DNA of 64,000 nucleotides from Paenibacillus sp. Soil750 (lineage in GTDB: Bacteria > Bacillota > Bacilli > Paenibacillales > NBRC-103111): positions 62,001 through 126,000 of the forward strand of contig NZ_LMSD01000003.1 in NCBI RefSeq assembly GCF_001428045.1. Reading direction: 5' to 3'. Below are positions 28,382-38,352 of this stretch, piece by piece (position 1 is the first letter of the stretch; the number at the start of each line of letters is the position of its first letter). A program made the position numbers and the translations under genes. The notes below the pieces were generated by a model. It was given only the letters and a program-made list of their open reading frames with translations. It had not been told where the DNA came from and searched no databases.

Positions 28382-28425
28382 GCAAGAGCTTCTGGCTGCT
28401 GATAGCGGCTGGGGGCTCTTTATGT
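28382..28425 (+). terminator. Probable terminator after the spoVID-like gene
   Basis: AGAGCTTC pairs with GGGGCTCT (two G-T pairs) with a small inner helix, then TTTATGTTT. The T-run is weak. Confidence 0.5.
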
Positions 28426-28496
28426 TTGACCTCGTATAAATTCCACCGTTTCATCCAATACTAGAAAATAATCCTTATAATAGGCGTTCGAAATTA

Positions 28497-28525
28497 TTGA
28501 CTATGTGTCGATAATTCGATATCAT
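28497..28525 (+). promoter_or_regulatory. Sigma-A promoter of valS
   Basis: TTGACT, 17 bases, TATCAT: five of six matches in each hexamer at ideal spacing. Transcription would start near 28532, just before the T-box leader. Confidence 0.8.
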
Positions 28526-28554
28526 ATAGTGTAACTCATTTTCAAACCAACATA

Positions 28555-28835
28555 TGGAATTGCAAAGATAGGGAGTAGTAGTCGGAACGCCCTTCAGAGA
28601 GTGGAACTGCAGCGCTGAGAGGTTCCTCAGGATACATCCGATCGAAGTCGCCCTGGAGCAGTAAATGTGAGTGCAATCGCCGAGATTCATATCTCGCCTG
28701 CATTAGCATTTTCCGGTCGCAGCCGTTATCTGTTTAAGTGTCATGTTATTTGCTATTGGGGCAAGTCGCATGAAATGAAGGTGGTACCACGGAAGCTATA
28801 CCTTTCGTCCTTTTTGGGGCGAAAGGTTTTTTTGT
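28555..28835 (+). promoter_or_regulatory. T-box leader (valine) controlling valS
   Basis: The leader has T-box landmarks in order. Stem I contains AGAGAGTGGAA and TGAGAGGTTCC. The specifier loop reads CGAAGTCGCCC with GTC (28647-28649), a valine codon. The T-box sequence GGTGGTACCACGG is at 28780-28792; its TGGT fits an ACCA tRNA end. An intrinsic terminator follows, CCTTTCG/CGAAAGG with a T-run, at 28800-28832. Uncharged tRNA-Val should stabilise the antiterminator and allow valS transcription. Confidence 0.95.
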
Positions 28836-28870
28836 GTTTATAACAACTAACCAGATATGGAGGTACTTTT

Positions 28871-31531
28871 ATGACCGAAACGAAATTACAAACGGAAATG
28901 CCTACCACGTACGACCCGAAAGAAGCGGAGCGTAAATGGTACGACTACTGGATTAAGAATGAATTTTTCAAGGCAGGTAACCGTCCTGATGCGGAAACCT
29001 ATACAATTGTAATACCACCACCGAACGTAACAGGGATGCTGCACATCGGGCATGCATTAGATTTTACACTGCAAGATATTCTTATTCGTACGAAGCGGAT
29101 GCAGGGCTTTGACACGCTTTGGCTGCCTGGTTCTGACCATGCTGGTATTGCTACACAAACACGTGTAGAGCAGAAGCTGCGCGAACAAGGACAAACACGT
29201 TATGATCTTGGGCGTGAGAAATTCTTGGAGAAGGTCTGGGAGTGGAAGGAATTATACGCGGATACGATTCGTGAGCAATGGGCCAAAATGGGCTTCTCGC
29301 TTGATTATTCACGTGAACGTTTCACATTGGATGAAGGGCTTTCGCAAGCGGTTCGTGAAGTTTTCGTAAGCTTGTTTGAAAAGGGTCTCATTTATCGCGG
29401 CAACTATATTATTAACTGGGATCCAGCGGCACGCACAGCACTTTCGGATATTGAAGTAGAATACAAAGAAGTTCAAGGTGCGCTGTACCATTTGAAATAT
29501 GAAACAACAGACGGATCAGGTTCGATCGTTGTCGCTACAACGCGTCCTGAGACGATGCTGGGGGACACAGCAGTAGCTGTTCATCCGAAGGATGAGCGCT
29601 ATAAGCATCTCATAGGGAAGTCTTTGCTGCTACCGATTGTTAACCGTGAAATTCCGATTATTGCAGACGATTATGTTGAAAAAGAATTCGGAAGCGGCGC
29701 GGTAAAAATTACGCCTGCGCATGATCCGAACGATTTCGAAGTAGGAAAGCGTCACAATCTGCCGCAAATTCTAGTTATGGACGAAACGGGAACGATGAAC
29801 GCGAATGCCGGCCCATATCAGGGGCAAGACCGTTTCGAGTGCCGAAAGCAAATCGTTGCTGATTTGAAAGAGCAAGGTGTTCTAATCAAAATCGAAGAGC
29901 ACGTTCATCAAGTTGGACATAGTGAGCGCAGTGGTGCCGTAATTGAGCCTTACTTGTCTACCCAATGGTTCGTGAAAATGCAGCCGCTCGCTGATCAAGC
30001 GATTGAAGCACAAAAATCAGGCAAGGGTGTTAATTTTGTACCCGATCGCTTCGAGAAAACGTATTTGAACTGGATTGAAAATGTGCGTGACTGGTGTATT
30101 TCCCGTCAACTATGGTGGGGTCACCGAATTCCTGCTTGGCACTGTGCGGATTGCGGTCAAATCACTGTAGCTCGTGAGGATGCTACTGCTTGCTCCCATT
30201 GTCAAAGTGCGAATCTTAACCAAGATAACGATGTACTGGATACATGGTTCAGCTCGGCGCTATGGCCTTTCTCCACTTTAGGGTGGCCGAATGATTCTGA
30301 GGATATGAAGCGTTTCTATCCGACGAGTGTCCTCGTTACTGGTTACGATATCATTTACTTCTGGGTCGCTCGGATGATTTTCCAAGGACTCGAATTTACG
30401 GATCAACTTCCATTTAAAGATGTGCTCATGCATGGTCTTGTTCGTGATTCCGAAGGACGTAAAATGTCCAAATCGCTCGGAAACGGCGTTGATCCGTTGG
30501 AAGTGATCGAGAAATACGGCGCGGATGCGATGCGCTATATGATTTCTACGAGCAGCACGCCGGGTCAAGATTTGCGCTTCCGTTGGGAGCGGGTTGAGCA
30601 AGCTCGTAATTTTGCCAATAAGATTTGGAACGCATCCCGATTTGCTCTGATGAATTTGGAAGGCGTAAACGCAGCAGATATAAATTTGACAGGCTCATTA
30701 GGGACAGCGGATCGGTGGATATTGCATCGTTTGAATGAAACCGTTCGTGATGTGACTCGTCTAATTGATAGTTATGAGTTCGGCGAAACTGGCCGTCTAC
30801 TTTATAACTTCATCTGGGATGATCTCTGTGACTGGTACATTGAGTTCAGTAAACTGAGCTTATATGGAACGGATGCAGCGGCGAAAAAGCAGACACAATC
30901 AGTACTAGCTTATGTATTAGATCAAACGCAACGTTTGATTCATCCGTTCATGCCATTCATTTCTGAGGAAATTTGGCAGCATTTGCCGCATGTTGGGGAC
31001 ACGATTACACTCGCGGCTTGGCCGACTGAGAATGTCGCTTTCGAAGCGCCGGATGCGATTCGGGAGATGGAGCTTTTGATGGAAGCGATTCGTTCCGTTC
31101 GTAATATCCGTGCTGAAGTGAATGTGCCGATGAGTAAGAAAGTTGAGCTCTTGATCAAACCAGCTAGTGCAGAGACACAGGACATTCTCAGCAAAAATGA
31201 AGAATATCTGAAACGTTTCTGTAACACGTCTCTTCTTGAAATTGACCTTACAATGACAGCACCTGACAAAGCAATGACGTCGATTATCACGGGGGCAGAG
31301 CTTTACTTGCCATTAGCGGGCTTGATCGATATCACGCAAGAGCTTGCACGCTTGGACAAAGAGCTGCAATCCTTACATGGTGAAGTTGAGCGCATCGAGA
31401 AGAAACTGGGTAATGAAGGTTTTGTAGCTAAGGCGCCAGCCAAAGTCATCGAAGAAGAGAAAGCCAAGCTTGCTGATTATGCAGACAAACGGGATAAAGT
31501 TATCGCTCGATTAGCGGAGTTAAAGGCATAA
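28871..31531 (+). CDS. valS: Valyl-tRNA synthetase
   Basis: Class I aminoacyl-tRNA synthetase of 886 residues that charges tRNA-Val. HIGH is at 58-61 ([12 protein letters not shown]), the CP1 editing domain follows ([13 protein letters not shown] near 224), and KMSKS is at 531-535. The anticodon-binding domain and a C-terminal coiled coil (from about 825, [22 protein letters not shown]) complete the family layout. Two CxxC pairs near 430-446 (HCADCG, CSHCQ) suggest a zinc site. The ATG is preceded by ATGGAGGT. Expression is controlled by the T-box upstream. folC follows after 70 bases. Confidence 0.98.
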   Translation: MTETKLQTEMPTTYDPKEAERKWYDYWIKNEFFKAGNRPDAETYTIVIPPPNVTGMLHIGHALDFTLQDILIRTKRMQGFDTLWLPGSDHAGIATQTRVEQKLREQGQTRYDLGREKFLEKVWEWKELYADTIREQWAKMGFSLDYSRERFTLDEGLSQAVREVFVSLFEKGLIYRGNYIINWDPAARTALSDIEVEYKEVQGALYHLKYETTDGSGSIVVATTRPETMLGDTAVAVHPKDERYKHLIGKSLLLPIVNREIPIIADDYVEKEFGSGAVKITPAHDPNDFEVGKRHNLPQILVMDETGTMNANAGPYQGQDRFECRKQIVADLKEQGVLIKIEEHVHQVGHSERSGAVIEPYLSTQWFVKMQPLADQAIEAQKSGKGVNFVPDRFEKTYLNWIENVRDWCISRQLWWGHRIPAWHCADCGQITVAREDATACSHCQSANLNQDNDVLDTWFSSALWPFSTLGWPNDSEDMKRFYPTSVLVTGYDIIYFWVARMIFQGLEFTDQLPFKDVLMHGLVRDSEGRKMSKSLGNGVDPLEVIEKYGADAMRYMISTSSTPGQDLRFRWERVEQARNFANKIWNASRFALMNLEGVNAADINLTGSLGTADRWILHRLNETVRDVTRLIDSYEFGETGRLLYNFIWDDLCDWYIEFSKLSLYGTDAAAKKQTQSVLAYVLDQTQRLIHPFMPFISEEIWQHLPHVGDTITLAAWPTENVAFEAPDAIREMELLMEAIRSVRNIRAEVNVPMSKKVELLIKPASAETQDILSKNEEYLKRFCNTSLLEIDLTMTAPDKAMTSIITGAELYLPLAGLIDITQELARLDKELQSLHGEVERIEKKLGNEGFVAKAPAKVIEEEKAKLADYADKRDKVIARLAELKA

Positions 31532-31601
31532 GGAACGTAAATTATACGATTGCCTAGGTTCGTCTACTTGGCGATTCATATAGTAAAAGAGGATGAGAAC
31601 A

Positions 31602-32975
31602 ATGAATGAAATCAAGAACACTGCGGGTGAATTCCAATCCGCACAGGAAGCCATTGATTGGATCGTTGGACGGATGGAGAAGCTCGGCATGAAGCCGGGC
31701 CTCCAACGTATGCATCTACTCATGGAGAAGTTGGGTAACCCCGAACGCAGGCTGAAGTTCATTCATGTGGCCGGAACGAATGGAAAGGGCTCAACATGCG
31801 CTTACCTTGCTTCCGTGCTTCAAGCATGCGGTTATGATGTGGGCACGTTTACGTCGCCTTACTTGGTGAGGTATACGAACCGTATACAAGTCAATGGCGT
31901 CGATATTGAGGATGATGTACTGCTTCGTTTAGTGAATGAGATGAAGCCAATTGTAGATGAGATTGCAGTCACAGAGGTAGGCCCGCCAACCATGTTTGAA
32001 ATATCAACGGCATTGGCGATACTATACTTTGGTAAAGTGGCTTATCCTGATTATGTCGTATGGGAAACGGGACTCGGGGGAAGGCTGGATAGCACGAATA
32101 TCGTGAATCCAATTGTTACCGTGATTACGAATGTCGGTCATGATCACATGGATATTCTGGGGGATACCCTAGAGCTTGTAGCAGCTGAAAAAGCGGGGAT
32201 TATTAAGGCAGGAGTACCCGTCATTACAGCTGTGGAGCCTGCGGCGATTTGGAGTGTTATCGAACAAACGGCGAAGGCAAAGAAAGCGACACTTTATTCA
32301 CTTGGCGATCAATTTAACTTGACCGAAGTGAACAGTGAGCTAGATCATCAAAGTTTTCAGTTTAACGGACCATTTCGACCTATTCCGAATCTGTCGATTA
32401 CATTGAATGGTGAACATCAATTGAAGAATGCTGCCGTAGCAGTCATGACACTTGAGGTTCTTCGTCAATATTACGCCACCATCGTGGAGGACTCAGATTT
32501 GCAGAAGGGGCTTGTGGGAACCAAATGGCCAGGTAGATTGGAAATGGTTTCACAGGAGCCGCGCATCCTTATAGATGGGGCTCATAACCCTGAGGGGGCT
32601 GCGACACTAGCTGCAGCACTTCAGAATGTGTATAGCTACAAGAAGCTTCACATGATGATTGGAATGCTAGCTACGAAGAATCATACAGGCTACTTAAGGC
32701 ATATACTACCATTGGTGGATACGCTCATTATTACAGAGGCAAATTTTCATAAAAAAGGGGATGCTTACCTTCTCGCTGAAATTGCAAATGGTCTGCTTCG
32801 AGAGATGAATCTCGAGATAGATGTTGTTGTAGAACGCGATTGGAAGCAAGCTCTAACCTTATTAACAAATAGAACTGAGCAGGATGATCTGGCGGTCGTA
32901 TCCGGCACGCTGTATTTAATCTCTGATGTTCGTTCTTGGATAACCTATCAAACCGATTCTGAAAAAGGATGGTGA
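31602..32975 (+). CDS. folC: Folylpolyglutamate synthase / dihydrofolate synthase
   Basis: Adds glutamates to folates and can make dihydrofolate from dihydropteroate. The 457-residue Mur-ligase-type protein has the ATP loop VAGTNGKGSTCAYLASVL near 50-67, the signature WETGLGGRLDSTN near 153, GHDHMDILGDT near 180 and a C-terminal domain with IDGAHNPEGA. ATG at 31602 is favoured by AGAGG nine bases upstream; an ATG at 31593 overlaps that site. The order valS-folC is conserved in Bacillales. murC begins seven bases after the stop. Confidence 0.95.
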   Translation: MNEIKNTAGEFQSAQEAIDWIVGRMEKLGMKPGLQRMHLLMEKLGNPERRLKFIHVAGTNGKGSTCAYLASVLQACGYDVGTFTSPYLVRYTNRIQVNGVDIEDDVLLRLVNEMKPIVDEIAVTEVGPPTMFEISTALAILYFGKVAYPDYVVWETGLGGRLDSTNIVNPIVTVITNVGHDHMDILGDTLELVAAEKAGIIKAGVPVITAVEPAAIWSVIEQTAKAKKATLYSLGDQFNLTEVNSELDHQSFQFNGPFRPIPNLSITLNGEHQLKNAAVAVMTLEVLRQYYATIVEDSDLQKGLVGTKWPGRLEMVSQEPRILIDGAHNPEGAATLAAALQNVYSYKKLHMMIGMLATKNHTGYLRHILPLVDTLIITEANFHKKGDAYLLAEIANGLLREMNLEIDVVVERDWKQALTLLTNRTEQDDLAVVSGTLYLISDVRSWITYQTDSEKGW

Positions 32976-32982
32976 GAACGGC

Positions 32983-34371
32983 GTGAGTCAAGCAGAACAC
33001 GTACATTTTATAGGAATCGGCGGATACGGCATGAGTGCCATTGCCAAAGTCATGCTCGAAATGGGATACCGCATTTCGGGGTCAGATCTTGCACAACAAG
33101 AGCTTACAGATAAACTGAAAGCTAAAGGTGCTAGAGTCTTTATCGGCCATGAGGCAACGAACGTATCGGGAGCCGATTTGGTTGTATACTCGACAGCATT
33201 AGCCAAAGATAATGTGGAAATGCAAGCGGCAGAACAAATGAACATTCCGATTATTCATCGCTCACAAATGTTGGGAAGGCTGATGAATGAACGCAAAGGG
33301 ATTGCCGTAGCAGGCGCCCACGGGAAGACAACAACGTCCTCCATGATTGCTTTGGTCATGGAGATTTGCGGCACAGATCCAACGTATATTATCGGTGGAG
33401 AAATTATGAATGTTGGCAGTAATGCCAAAGCTGGCAAAGGAGAGTATGTTGTTGCGGAGGCCGATGAAAGCGATGGCACCTTCTTGCAATATCACCCAAC
33501 TCTTGCGTTAGTGAACAATATCGAAGCCGACCATTTGGAGAATTACAATGGCGATTTCGAAAACTTGAAGAAAGCATACAAACAATTCTTGAGCCAAGTT
33601 AGACCTGGCGGAAAAGCGATTGTATGTCAGGATGATGAATTCCTACGTGAAATGATTCCGGAAATTCAAAGTCAAGTGATTACGTACGGGATTGAGACGA
33701 AAGCGGATTATATTGCACGTGATATCTCACTAGGTGATCGCAAGGTAACCTTTACGGTTGAGTTTAATGGTTCAACACTTGGCCAAGTCAGCCTGTCAGT
33801 GCCTGGTAAACATAACGTATACAATGCACTTGCGACACTGATTACTTGCTTGGAAGCAGGACTATCTTTCGAGAACATTGCGGAAGCAATTCAGGAGTTT
33901 CGTGGCGCAAAGCGTAGATTCCAAGTACTCGGAGAAGTTGAGAACATCTTGGTCATTGATGATTACGCGCATCACCCGACAGAAATTCAAGCAACGATTT
34001 CTGCTGCGAAAGCAACAAGAAAGCGGATCATCGCTGTGTTCCAGCCGCAACGCTATACGCGAACCTACTATTTGTTCGAGCAGTTTAGCCGCTCCTTCTT
34101 AGAAGCAGATGAAGTGATCATTACAGATATTTATTCACCGGCAGGAGAACAACGGATTGAAGGTGTTGACTCTGTTAAGCTAGTTGAGTTGATACGCAGC
34201 AACAGCAACCCGAATGTTCAGCACATTGCCACACGCGAAGAAGTACTAACGTATTTGGTAGACCATGTTCAACCTGGTGACCTCGTTCTCACAATGGGCG
34301 CAGGAGACATCTGGAAGGCAGCGGATGGATTGGCTAAATCGCTGCGTAAGAAATACGAATCACATACCTAG
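32983..34371 (+). CDS. murC: UDP-N-acetylmuramate--L-alanine ligase
   Basis: Adds L-Ala to UDP-MurNAc, the first step in building the peptidoglycan stem. The 462-residue protein starts with GTG (HFIGIGGYGMSAIAKVMLEMG dinucleotide motif at about 6-26), has the ATP loop GAHGKTTTSSMIAL near 108, and NNIEADHLENY near 177 and DDYAHHPTEI near 326. In B. subtilis murC lies elsewhere and comC occupies the place after folC; here murC is directly in line with folC and probably co-transcribed. A terminator follows. Confidence 0.96.
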   Translation: MSQAEHVHFIGIGGYGMSAIAKVMLEMGYRISGSDLAQQELTDKLKAKGARVFIGHEATNVSGADLVVYSTALAKDNVEMQAAEQMNIPIIHRSQMLGRLMNERKGIAVAGAHGKTTTSSMIALVMEICGTDPTYIIGGEIMNVGSNAKAGKGEYVVAEADESDGTFLQYHPTLALVNNIEADHLENYNGDFENLKKAYKQFLSQVRPGGKAIVCQDDEFLREMIPEIQSQVITYGIETKADYIARDISLGDRKVTFTVEFNGSTLGQVSLSVPGKHNVYNALATLITCLEAGLSFENIAEAIQEFRGAKRRFQVLGEVENILVIDDYAHHPTEIQATISAAKATRKRIIAVFQPQRYTRTYYLFEQFSRSFLEADEVIITDIYSPAGEQRIEGVDSVKLVELIRSNSNPNVQHIATREEVLTYLVDHVQPGDLVLTMGAGDIWKAADGLAKSLRKKYESHT

Positions 34372-34376
34372 AGAGA

Positions 34377-34416
34377 AGATCGCTTGAGCCGAAGGGCTGG
34401 AGGCGGTCTTTTTTTC
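34377..34416 (+). terminator. Terminator after murC
   Basis: AGATCGC pairs with GCGGTCT (one G-T pair) and an inner AGCC/GGCT helix, then seven T. Confidence 0.85.
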
Positions 34417-34532
34417 TTGAATAAATCATAATATGGTTCTCTCTCTCATACTCTAGTAACAGAAGATTGGGACAAGATAATACGGCATTTTACCCGTTTC
34501 GGGATATATATGATGAGGAGTGAGGGAAGAGA

Positions 34533-35879
34533 ATGAACAAAGGTAGAATCACATATCGCTTCGACCCTAAGGCAGGGGCAGAGTCCACACGCAGAGCAGC
34601 CAGGGTGCATGAACAAGAAGAGAACGTCATTCCGCTCTATCAAGAAGAGTATAAAGTTATAGAACCGAAGATAGATCGCAGCCCCAAAGAGGTAACCCCA
34701 TATGATCAAGCAGAAAGAGAGCAAGTAGAGTCATTATTTGAACCGCATGCGTTGAATACGTTCACTACTGATTTTGGGAGCTGGCATAGCCAGATTGAAT
34801 CAGAAGGTGAGCGTGTAGAACGCATCATTCGAGAAACCCAAATATCTCGTGAACTGCAGAATTCTCCAATTCCAACAACGGTTATTCGACAAGAGCGGGA
34901 GCCTGAGCCTGCACCTGCGGACAATCGAGAGGAATGGTCCAATTGGACTTCCAAAGAGCCTTACCGGGATCCGGGGACTGGAACTCGGTATGCGAAGTCG
35001 ACCGGTGCGCCGTGGATTCGCATAGCAACATCTGTAGCGGGGGCAGTGGTAACGGGAATCGCATTCGGTTTCTTCGTGCTTTCCATGTTCTCTTCAGATC
35101 GAGATACGAGCACGAGTATAGTGACATCGAATCCTACCAAAATTACGGTGCCATCACCTAATACACAATCCGCTGCTTCCACGACCAAAACACAAACGGG
35201 CACAGGGGATGTAGCTCTCCCAGCTACAACAGCAGCTGTTACTGCTGTGCAAATTCCCGCTAAATCATATACATTTTTGCAAAATGGAGTGTTCAGTTCG
35301 CTTCAAGGCGCTCAGGCAGTTCAGGATTCACTCAATAAAAAGGGTCTTGCTTCCGCGATGGATAATTCCGATAAGCTTACTGTGTTTGTCGGCTTTGCAA
35401 AGACGAGAGACGATGCCATTGCCTTGAGACAAGGTGTGGAGGCTACGGATAAAACGATTGAGGTTTTTATGAAAAATGTGGATTTCCCAGCGGTAACGGG
35501 CATTCGTTGGTCTGGCTCAAAGGCCGAGTCCCTGCCCAATTATATTGCTGAGGGCGACAAGCTTGTGACCACAATGAGTGGATTGACACTTGTTCATTTG
35601 GCTGAGACGAAGCCGACAGCACTTACGGATGTCTCTTTACAGTCGATTCGTACTTCGCATCAGGCACTAATCGCGCTCGGTACGGGACTGTCTAACGGGG
35701 CGGGGGATGATGTTAAGCCGTTGCTGACGAAAATGACAAGTGCGATCAATAGTGCCGTTCAATCGATGGAAGAATACAAGAAAACACCATCTCAGGCCTT
35801 GATGTGGCAAGCGCAGTCAGCCTTGATGCAGTACATTATTGCTCAGAAAAATCTTCTTAAGACGATTAGCGTAGCATAA
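34533..35879 (+). CDS. spoIIB: SPOR-domain protein, SpoIIB-like
   Basis: A 448-residue protein with a charged cytoplasmic part (1-165), a single membrane segment near 168-190 (IATSVAGAVVTGIAFGFFVLSMF), a Ser/Thr-rich linker and a SPOR-like domain (about 245-315, YTFLQNGVFSSLQGAQAVQDSL). SPOR domains bind denuded septal peptidoglycan. SpoIIB of B. subtilis helps septal thinning before engulfment, has this architecture and lies between folC/comC and maf, as here. The C-terminal ~120 residues are an extra helical region. Sequence identity to SpoIIB itself is probably low, so the name rests on architecture and position. Confidence 0.78.
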   Translation: MNKGRITYRFDPKAGAESTRRAARVHEQEENVIPLYQEEYKVIEPKIDRSPKEVTPYDQAEREQVESLFEPHALNTFTTDFGSWHSQIESEGERVERIIRETQISRELQNSPIPTTVIRQEREPEPAPADNREEWSNWTSKEPYRDPGTGTRYAKSTGAPWIRIATSVAGAVVTGIAFGFFVLSMFSSDRDTSTSIVTSNPTKITVPSPNTQSAASTTKTQTGTGDVALPATTAAVTAVQIPAKSYTFLQNGVFSSLQGAQAVQDSLNKKGLASAMDNSDKLTVFVGFAKTRDDAIALRQGVEATDKTIEVFMKNVDFPAVTGIRWSGSKAESLPNYIAEGDKLVTTMSGLTLVHLAETKPTALTDVSLQSIRTSHQALIALGTGLSNGAGDDVKPLLTKMTSAINSAVQSMEEYKKTPSQALMWQAQSALMQYIIAQKNLLKTISVA

Positions 35880-35881
35880 GG

Positions 35882-35937
35882 AGAAAGCCGTGTACCCTGA
35901 ACTCTACGGAGTCCGGGATACACGGCTTTCTTGTTAT
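35882..35937 (+). terminator. Bidirectional terminator between spoIIB and the SLH amidase
   Basis: AGAAAGCCGTGTA pairs with TACACGGCTTTCT around an inner CTC/GAG loop; it overlaps the stop of the convergent amidase and can serve both genes. Confidence 0.88.
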
Positions 35938-37169
35938 TTCGTGAGGTAACGATCGAGCAGGGCGGCAATCTCAGCCCTTGTCATCGTTTGATCAGGCTTA
36001 AAGGAAGTGTCCGATATGCCATTAATGATGCCTTTATCTTTCAAAATTAGGATGGCAGAAGCGCTCCACATGGACTTCGGTACATCATCGAATGCGGCTG
36101 TATACGTGGGTTGTGCAGTTGGTGATGTCATTTGTAGAAGCTGATTGAATAAATAAGCAACTTCCCCGCGCGTAATCGCCTGGTTAGGTCGAATCGTCCC
36201 ATCGGCATACCCTTGTAGTAAGTTTAATTTGGCCGCTTTGGCAAAAACGCCGCTTGCCCAATGGGAAGCAGATAAGTCCGAATAGCTTTTCGAGTCTCCA
36301 GTCCCGCAGCCATACACACTGGAAGTCACACTTCCGGTCGTGCTGCAGACAGCCGGCAGCTTGCTGAAGGTAAATACGCGATCCATCAGTGTAAGGAACT
36401 CTGCTCTCGTAAGCGCACGGTCTGGTTCATAATTGTTGCCGACACCTTCGACAATACCTTTATACTTCATGCGAAGTACAGATGATCTGGACCAATGTAC
36501 AAGCATGTCAGTAAAAAGAGGTGGTTCATAGCTACTAATCCCATTGGCGATGCCGATGGCCATCTTTGATCGCATAGCGCTACTAGCAAGCAAGGCAGCA
36601 TCACTAGCATTCGTGAGAAAAGCTGTTTCTACTAGAATACTCGGAATGGTTCCCATTCGGGCCACGTAGACAGCGCTTGGTGTCAGCCCTAAGTCTTTGG
36701 TCCCGGATTGCGAGAGTAATGCGTCCTGCACACGCTGTGCCAAATCTTTACTATAAGGCGTTAATTGCGTCATCGCACTGCTTGCTGGGTAATCTTCTTG
36801 TGGGTATGCATTATCATAGTAGAGTACCATGGTTCCATTAGCTTTACTGCTCGAATGTGCGTTAGCATGAATGGATACGAATAAGTCAGCCTGCTGTTCA
36901 TTCGTGAAGGCAACCCTTTCAGCTAGTGATAAGAAAGTGTCGTTGGTGCGTGTCAAGACGACCTCGTAACCGCGTTCAAGAAGGGCTTGTCGAACCTTTA
37001 ACGTGATGTCCAGATTGACATCTGTTTCACGGAGTCCACCAACACCAATTGCGCCAGGGTCACTTCCCCCATGCCCGGGATCGAGTACAACCTTGTAAGC
37101 GAATGCCTGGTAAGGGAATGCAATTGTAAGGAATAAAGTGAACAGAATAAGTCGTTTAAGTAGAGTCAT
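35934..37169 (-). CDS. N-acetylmuramoyl-L-alanine amidase with three SLH domains
   Basis: A secreted cell wall hydrolase of 411 residues. A signal peptide spans about 1-24. The Amidase_3 domain (about 25-205) has the zinc and catalytic motifs LDPGHGGSDPGA, ETDVNLDITL, SIHANAH and VETAFLTN. Three S-layer homology repeats follow (about 210-270, 285-340, 350-410), each with the ALTRAEF/AITRGEV/TMTRAEI core. SLH domains bind pyruvylated secondary wall polymer, so the enzyme stays at the wall. CCGGAGGT precedes its ATG. The family is common in Paenibacillus; this copy takes a position between spoIIB and maf not used by an amidase in Bacillus. Confidence 0.92.
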   Translation of the reverse strand: MTLLKRLILFTLFLTIAFPYQAFAYKVVLDPGHGGSDPGAIGVGGLRETDVNLDITLKVRQALLERGYEVVLTRTNDTFLSLAERVAFTNEQQADLFVSIHANAHSSSKANGTMVLYYDNAYPQEDYPASSAMTQLTPYSKDLAQRVQDALLSQSGTKDLGLTPSAVYVARMGTIPSILVETAFLTNASDAALLASSAMRSKMAIGIANGISSYEPPLFTDMLVHWSRSSVLRMKYKGIVEGVGNNYEPDRALTRAEFLTLMDRVFTFSKLPAVCSTTGSVTSSVYGCGTGDSKSYSDLSASHWASGVFAKAAKLNLLQGYADGTIRPNQAITRGEVAYLFNQLLQMTSPTAQPTYTAAFDDVPKSMWSASAILILKDKGIINGISDTSFKPDQTMTRAEIAALLDRYLTK

Positions 37170-37271
37170 AGTTGAAATTACCTCCGGTGACTATTTTACT
37201 AGGATTGATCTAGGCTGTAAGCAGGTAAGAATCACCATCGGTTTATTCAACTGCCGGCCGCTTATTTTGCA

Positions 37272-37300
37272 TGGAAAAAAGAGGGGATTCCCCGTATAAT
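37272..37300 (+). promoter_or_regulatory. Candidate promoter of the DUF4321-maf unit
   Basis: TGGAAA and a perfect TATAAT are 17 bases apart. The spacer carries the palindrome GGGGATTCCCC (37283-37293), which could be a protein site. Confidence 0.55.
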
Positions 37301-37333
37301 AGTGCTTGTACATACTTGGAGAGGATGACAGGA

Positions 37334-37576
37334 ATGAAAAAAAGCACATTTACACTGATCATTTTTTTAATCGTCGGGTTAATTACTGGGATTATTATCG
37401 GCCAGCTGCTGGCGCCCGTTCCTGCTCTCGCATTTTTAACCAAATCAGTTCAAATTTCTTGGGAACCTAAAGCTGATTTACAAGTTGTGAAATACGAATT
37501 CCACCTTTTGGTGAAGCTAAACCTATGCAGCATTATTGGACTAGTAGGAGCTTATCTCCTATATCGGAAACTCTAG
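37334..37576 (+). CDS. DUF4321 small membrane protein
   Basis: An 80-residue protein with two hydrophobic helices (about 5-24, FTLIIFLIVGLITGIIIGQLL, and 57-76, LCSIIGLVGAYLLY) joined by an extracytoplasmic loop. This size and layout, and the place just before maf, fit the DUF4321 family of unknown function. The ATG at 37334 is preceded by GGATGACAGGA; the upstream part of the frame would overlap the promoter and is excluded. Confidence 0.8.
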   Translation: MKKSTFTLIIFLIVGLITGIIIGQLLAPVPALAFLTKSVQISWEPKADLQVVKYEFHLLVKLNLCSIIGLVGAYLLYRKL

Positions 37577-37628
37577 TGAGTTTTTGAACGTTAAAGCAGA
37601 GGGATTATTATTTTAGGAGTTGTTGAGC

Positions 37629-38231
37629 GTGCAAACCAAAGAACATCAAAGACTAATTCTTGCTTCATCGTCGCCGCGGAGGCAGGAGCTAATCCAATCT
37701 TTCGGACTACCCTATATTATTCGTGTGAGTGACGCGGATGAGACCGTCGAACAAAAAATAACACCATCTGAGCTCGTTGAGTTACTTTCTTTACGTAAGG
37801 CTTCAACAGTCAGAGAAATGCTAGAGGTTCAAGAGCAACATGGGATTATCATTGGATCTGATACAGTTGTTGTGTATAACGAGGAGATTCTAGGTAAACC
37901 AGTCGACGAGCAAGATGCTTTCCGCATGCTCAAGGGTCTGCAAGGGAATGTGCACCAGGTTTACAGTGGTGTTGCTTGTGTGGATGCAGCAACGGGTCAA
38001 CAAGTAGTCTCGCATAGCGTGACGCATGTACGGATGAAACCGATGACGGATGAACAAATTTTACGCTATATTGCTACTGGGGAACCCAAAGATAAAGCCG
38101 GGTCTTACGCAATTCAAGGTATTGGCGCAACGATAATCAGCGGGATCGAGGGGGATTATTTCACCGTTGTGGGACTTCCACTTTCCTTGTTGAGTGACTT
38201 GCTGTTGACGTTTGATATTCAAGTTCTGTAG
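37629..38231 (+). CDS. maf: Maf family nucleoside triphosphate pyrophosphatase
   Basis: Hydrolyses dTTP/UTP and modified nucleotides to monophosphates; linked to septum control in B. subtilis. The 200-residue protein has the signature LILASSSPRRQELIQ near 9-23, SDTVV near 77 and the downstream GKPVDEQDAFRML. GTG at 37629 is nine bases after AGGAG; TTG codons at 37620 and 37623 are too close to that site. It lies in the spoIIB-maf-radC order known from Bacillus, interrupted here by the SLH amidase, DUF4321 and Rrf2 genes. Confidence 0.93.
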   Translation: MQTKEHQRLILASSSPRRQELIQSFGLPYIIRVSDADETVEQKITPSELVELLSLRKASTVREMLEVQEQHGIIIGSDTVVVYNEEILGKPVDEQDAFRMLKGLQGNVHQVYSGVACVDAATGQQVVSHSVTHVRMKPMTDEQILRYIATGEPKDKAGSYAIQGIGATIISGIEGDYFTVVGLPLSLLSDLLLTFDIQVL

Positions 38232-38278
38232 TGCCATTTCCAACTCTATCCATTCTAGTCCAAAATAGGGTAATAAGA

Positions 38279-38307
38279 TTGACTGAGCAATCTGTAACGG
38301 TTACAAT
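38279..38307 (+). promoter_or_regulatory. Sigma-A promoter with overlapping 13-base palindrome, upstream of the Rrf2 regulator
   Basis: TTGACT, 17 bases, TACAAT: five of six matches in each hexamer. A perfect palindrome TGTAACGGTTACA spans 38293-38305 and covers most of the -10. A repressor bound there would block polymerase, so autoregulation by the Rrf2 protein 46 bases downstream is a reasonable inference. Confidence 0.75.
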
Positions 38308-38352
38308 GACAGTAAGCGACATGACTTCGCATTCTTCTGGGAGGTACCTGCC

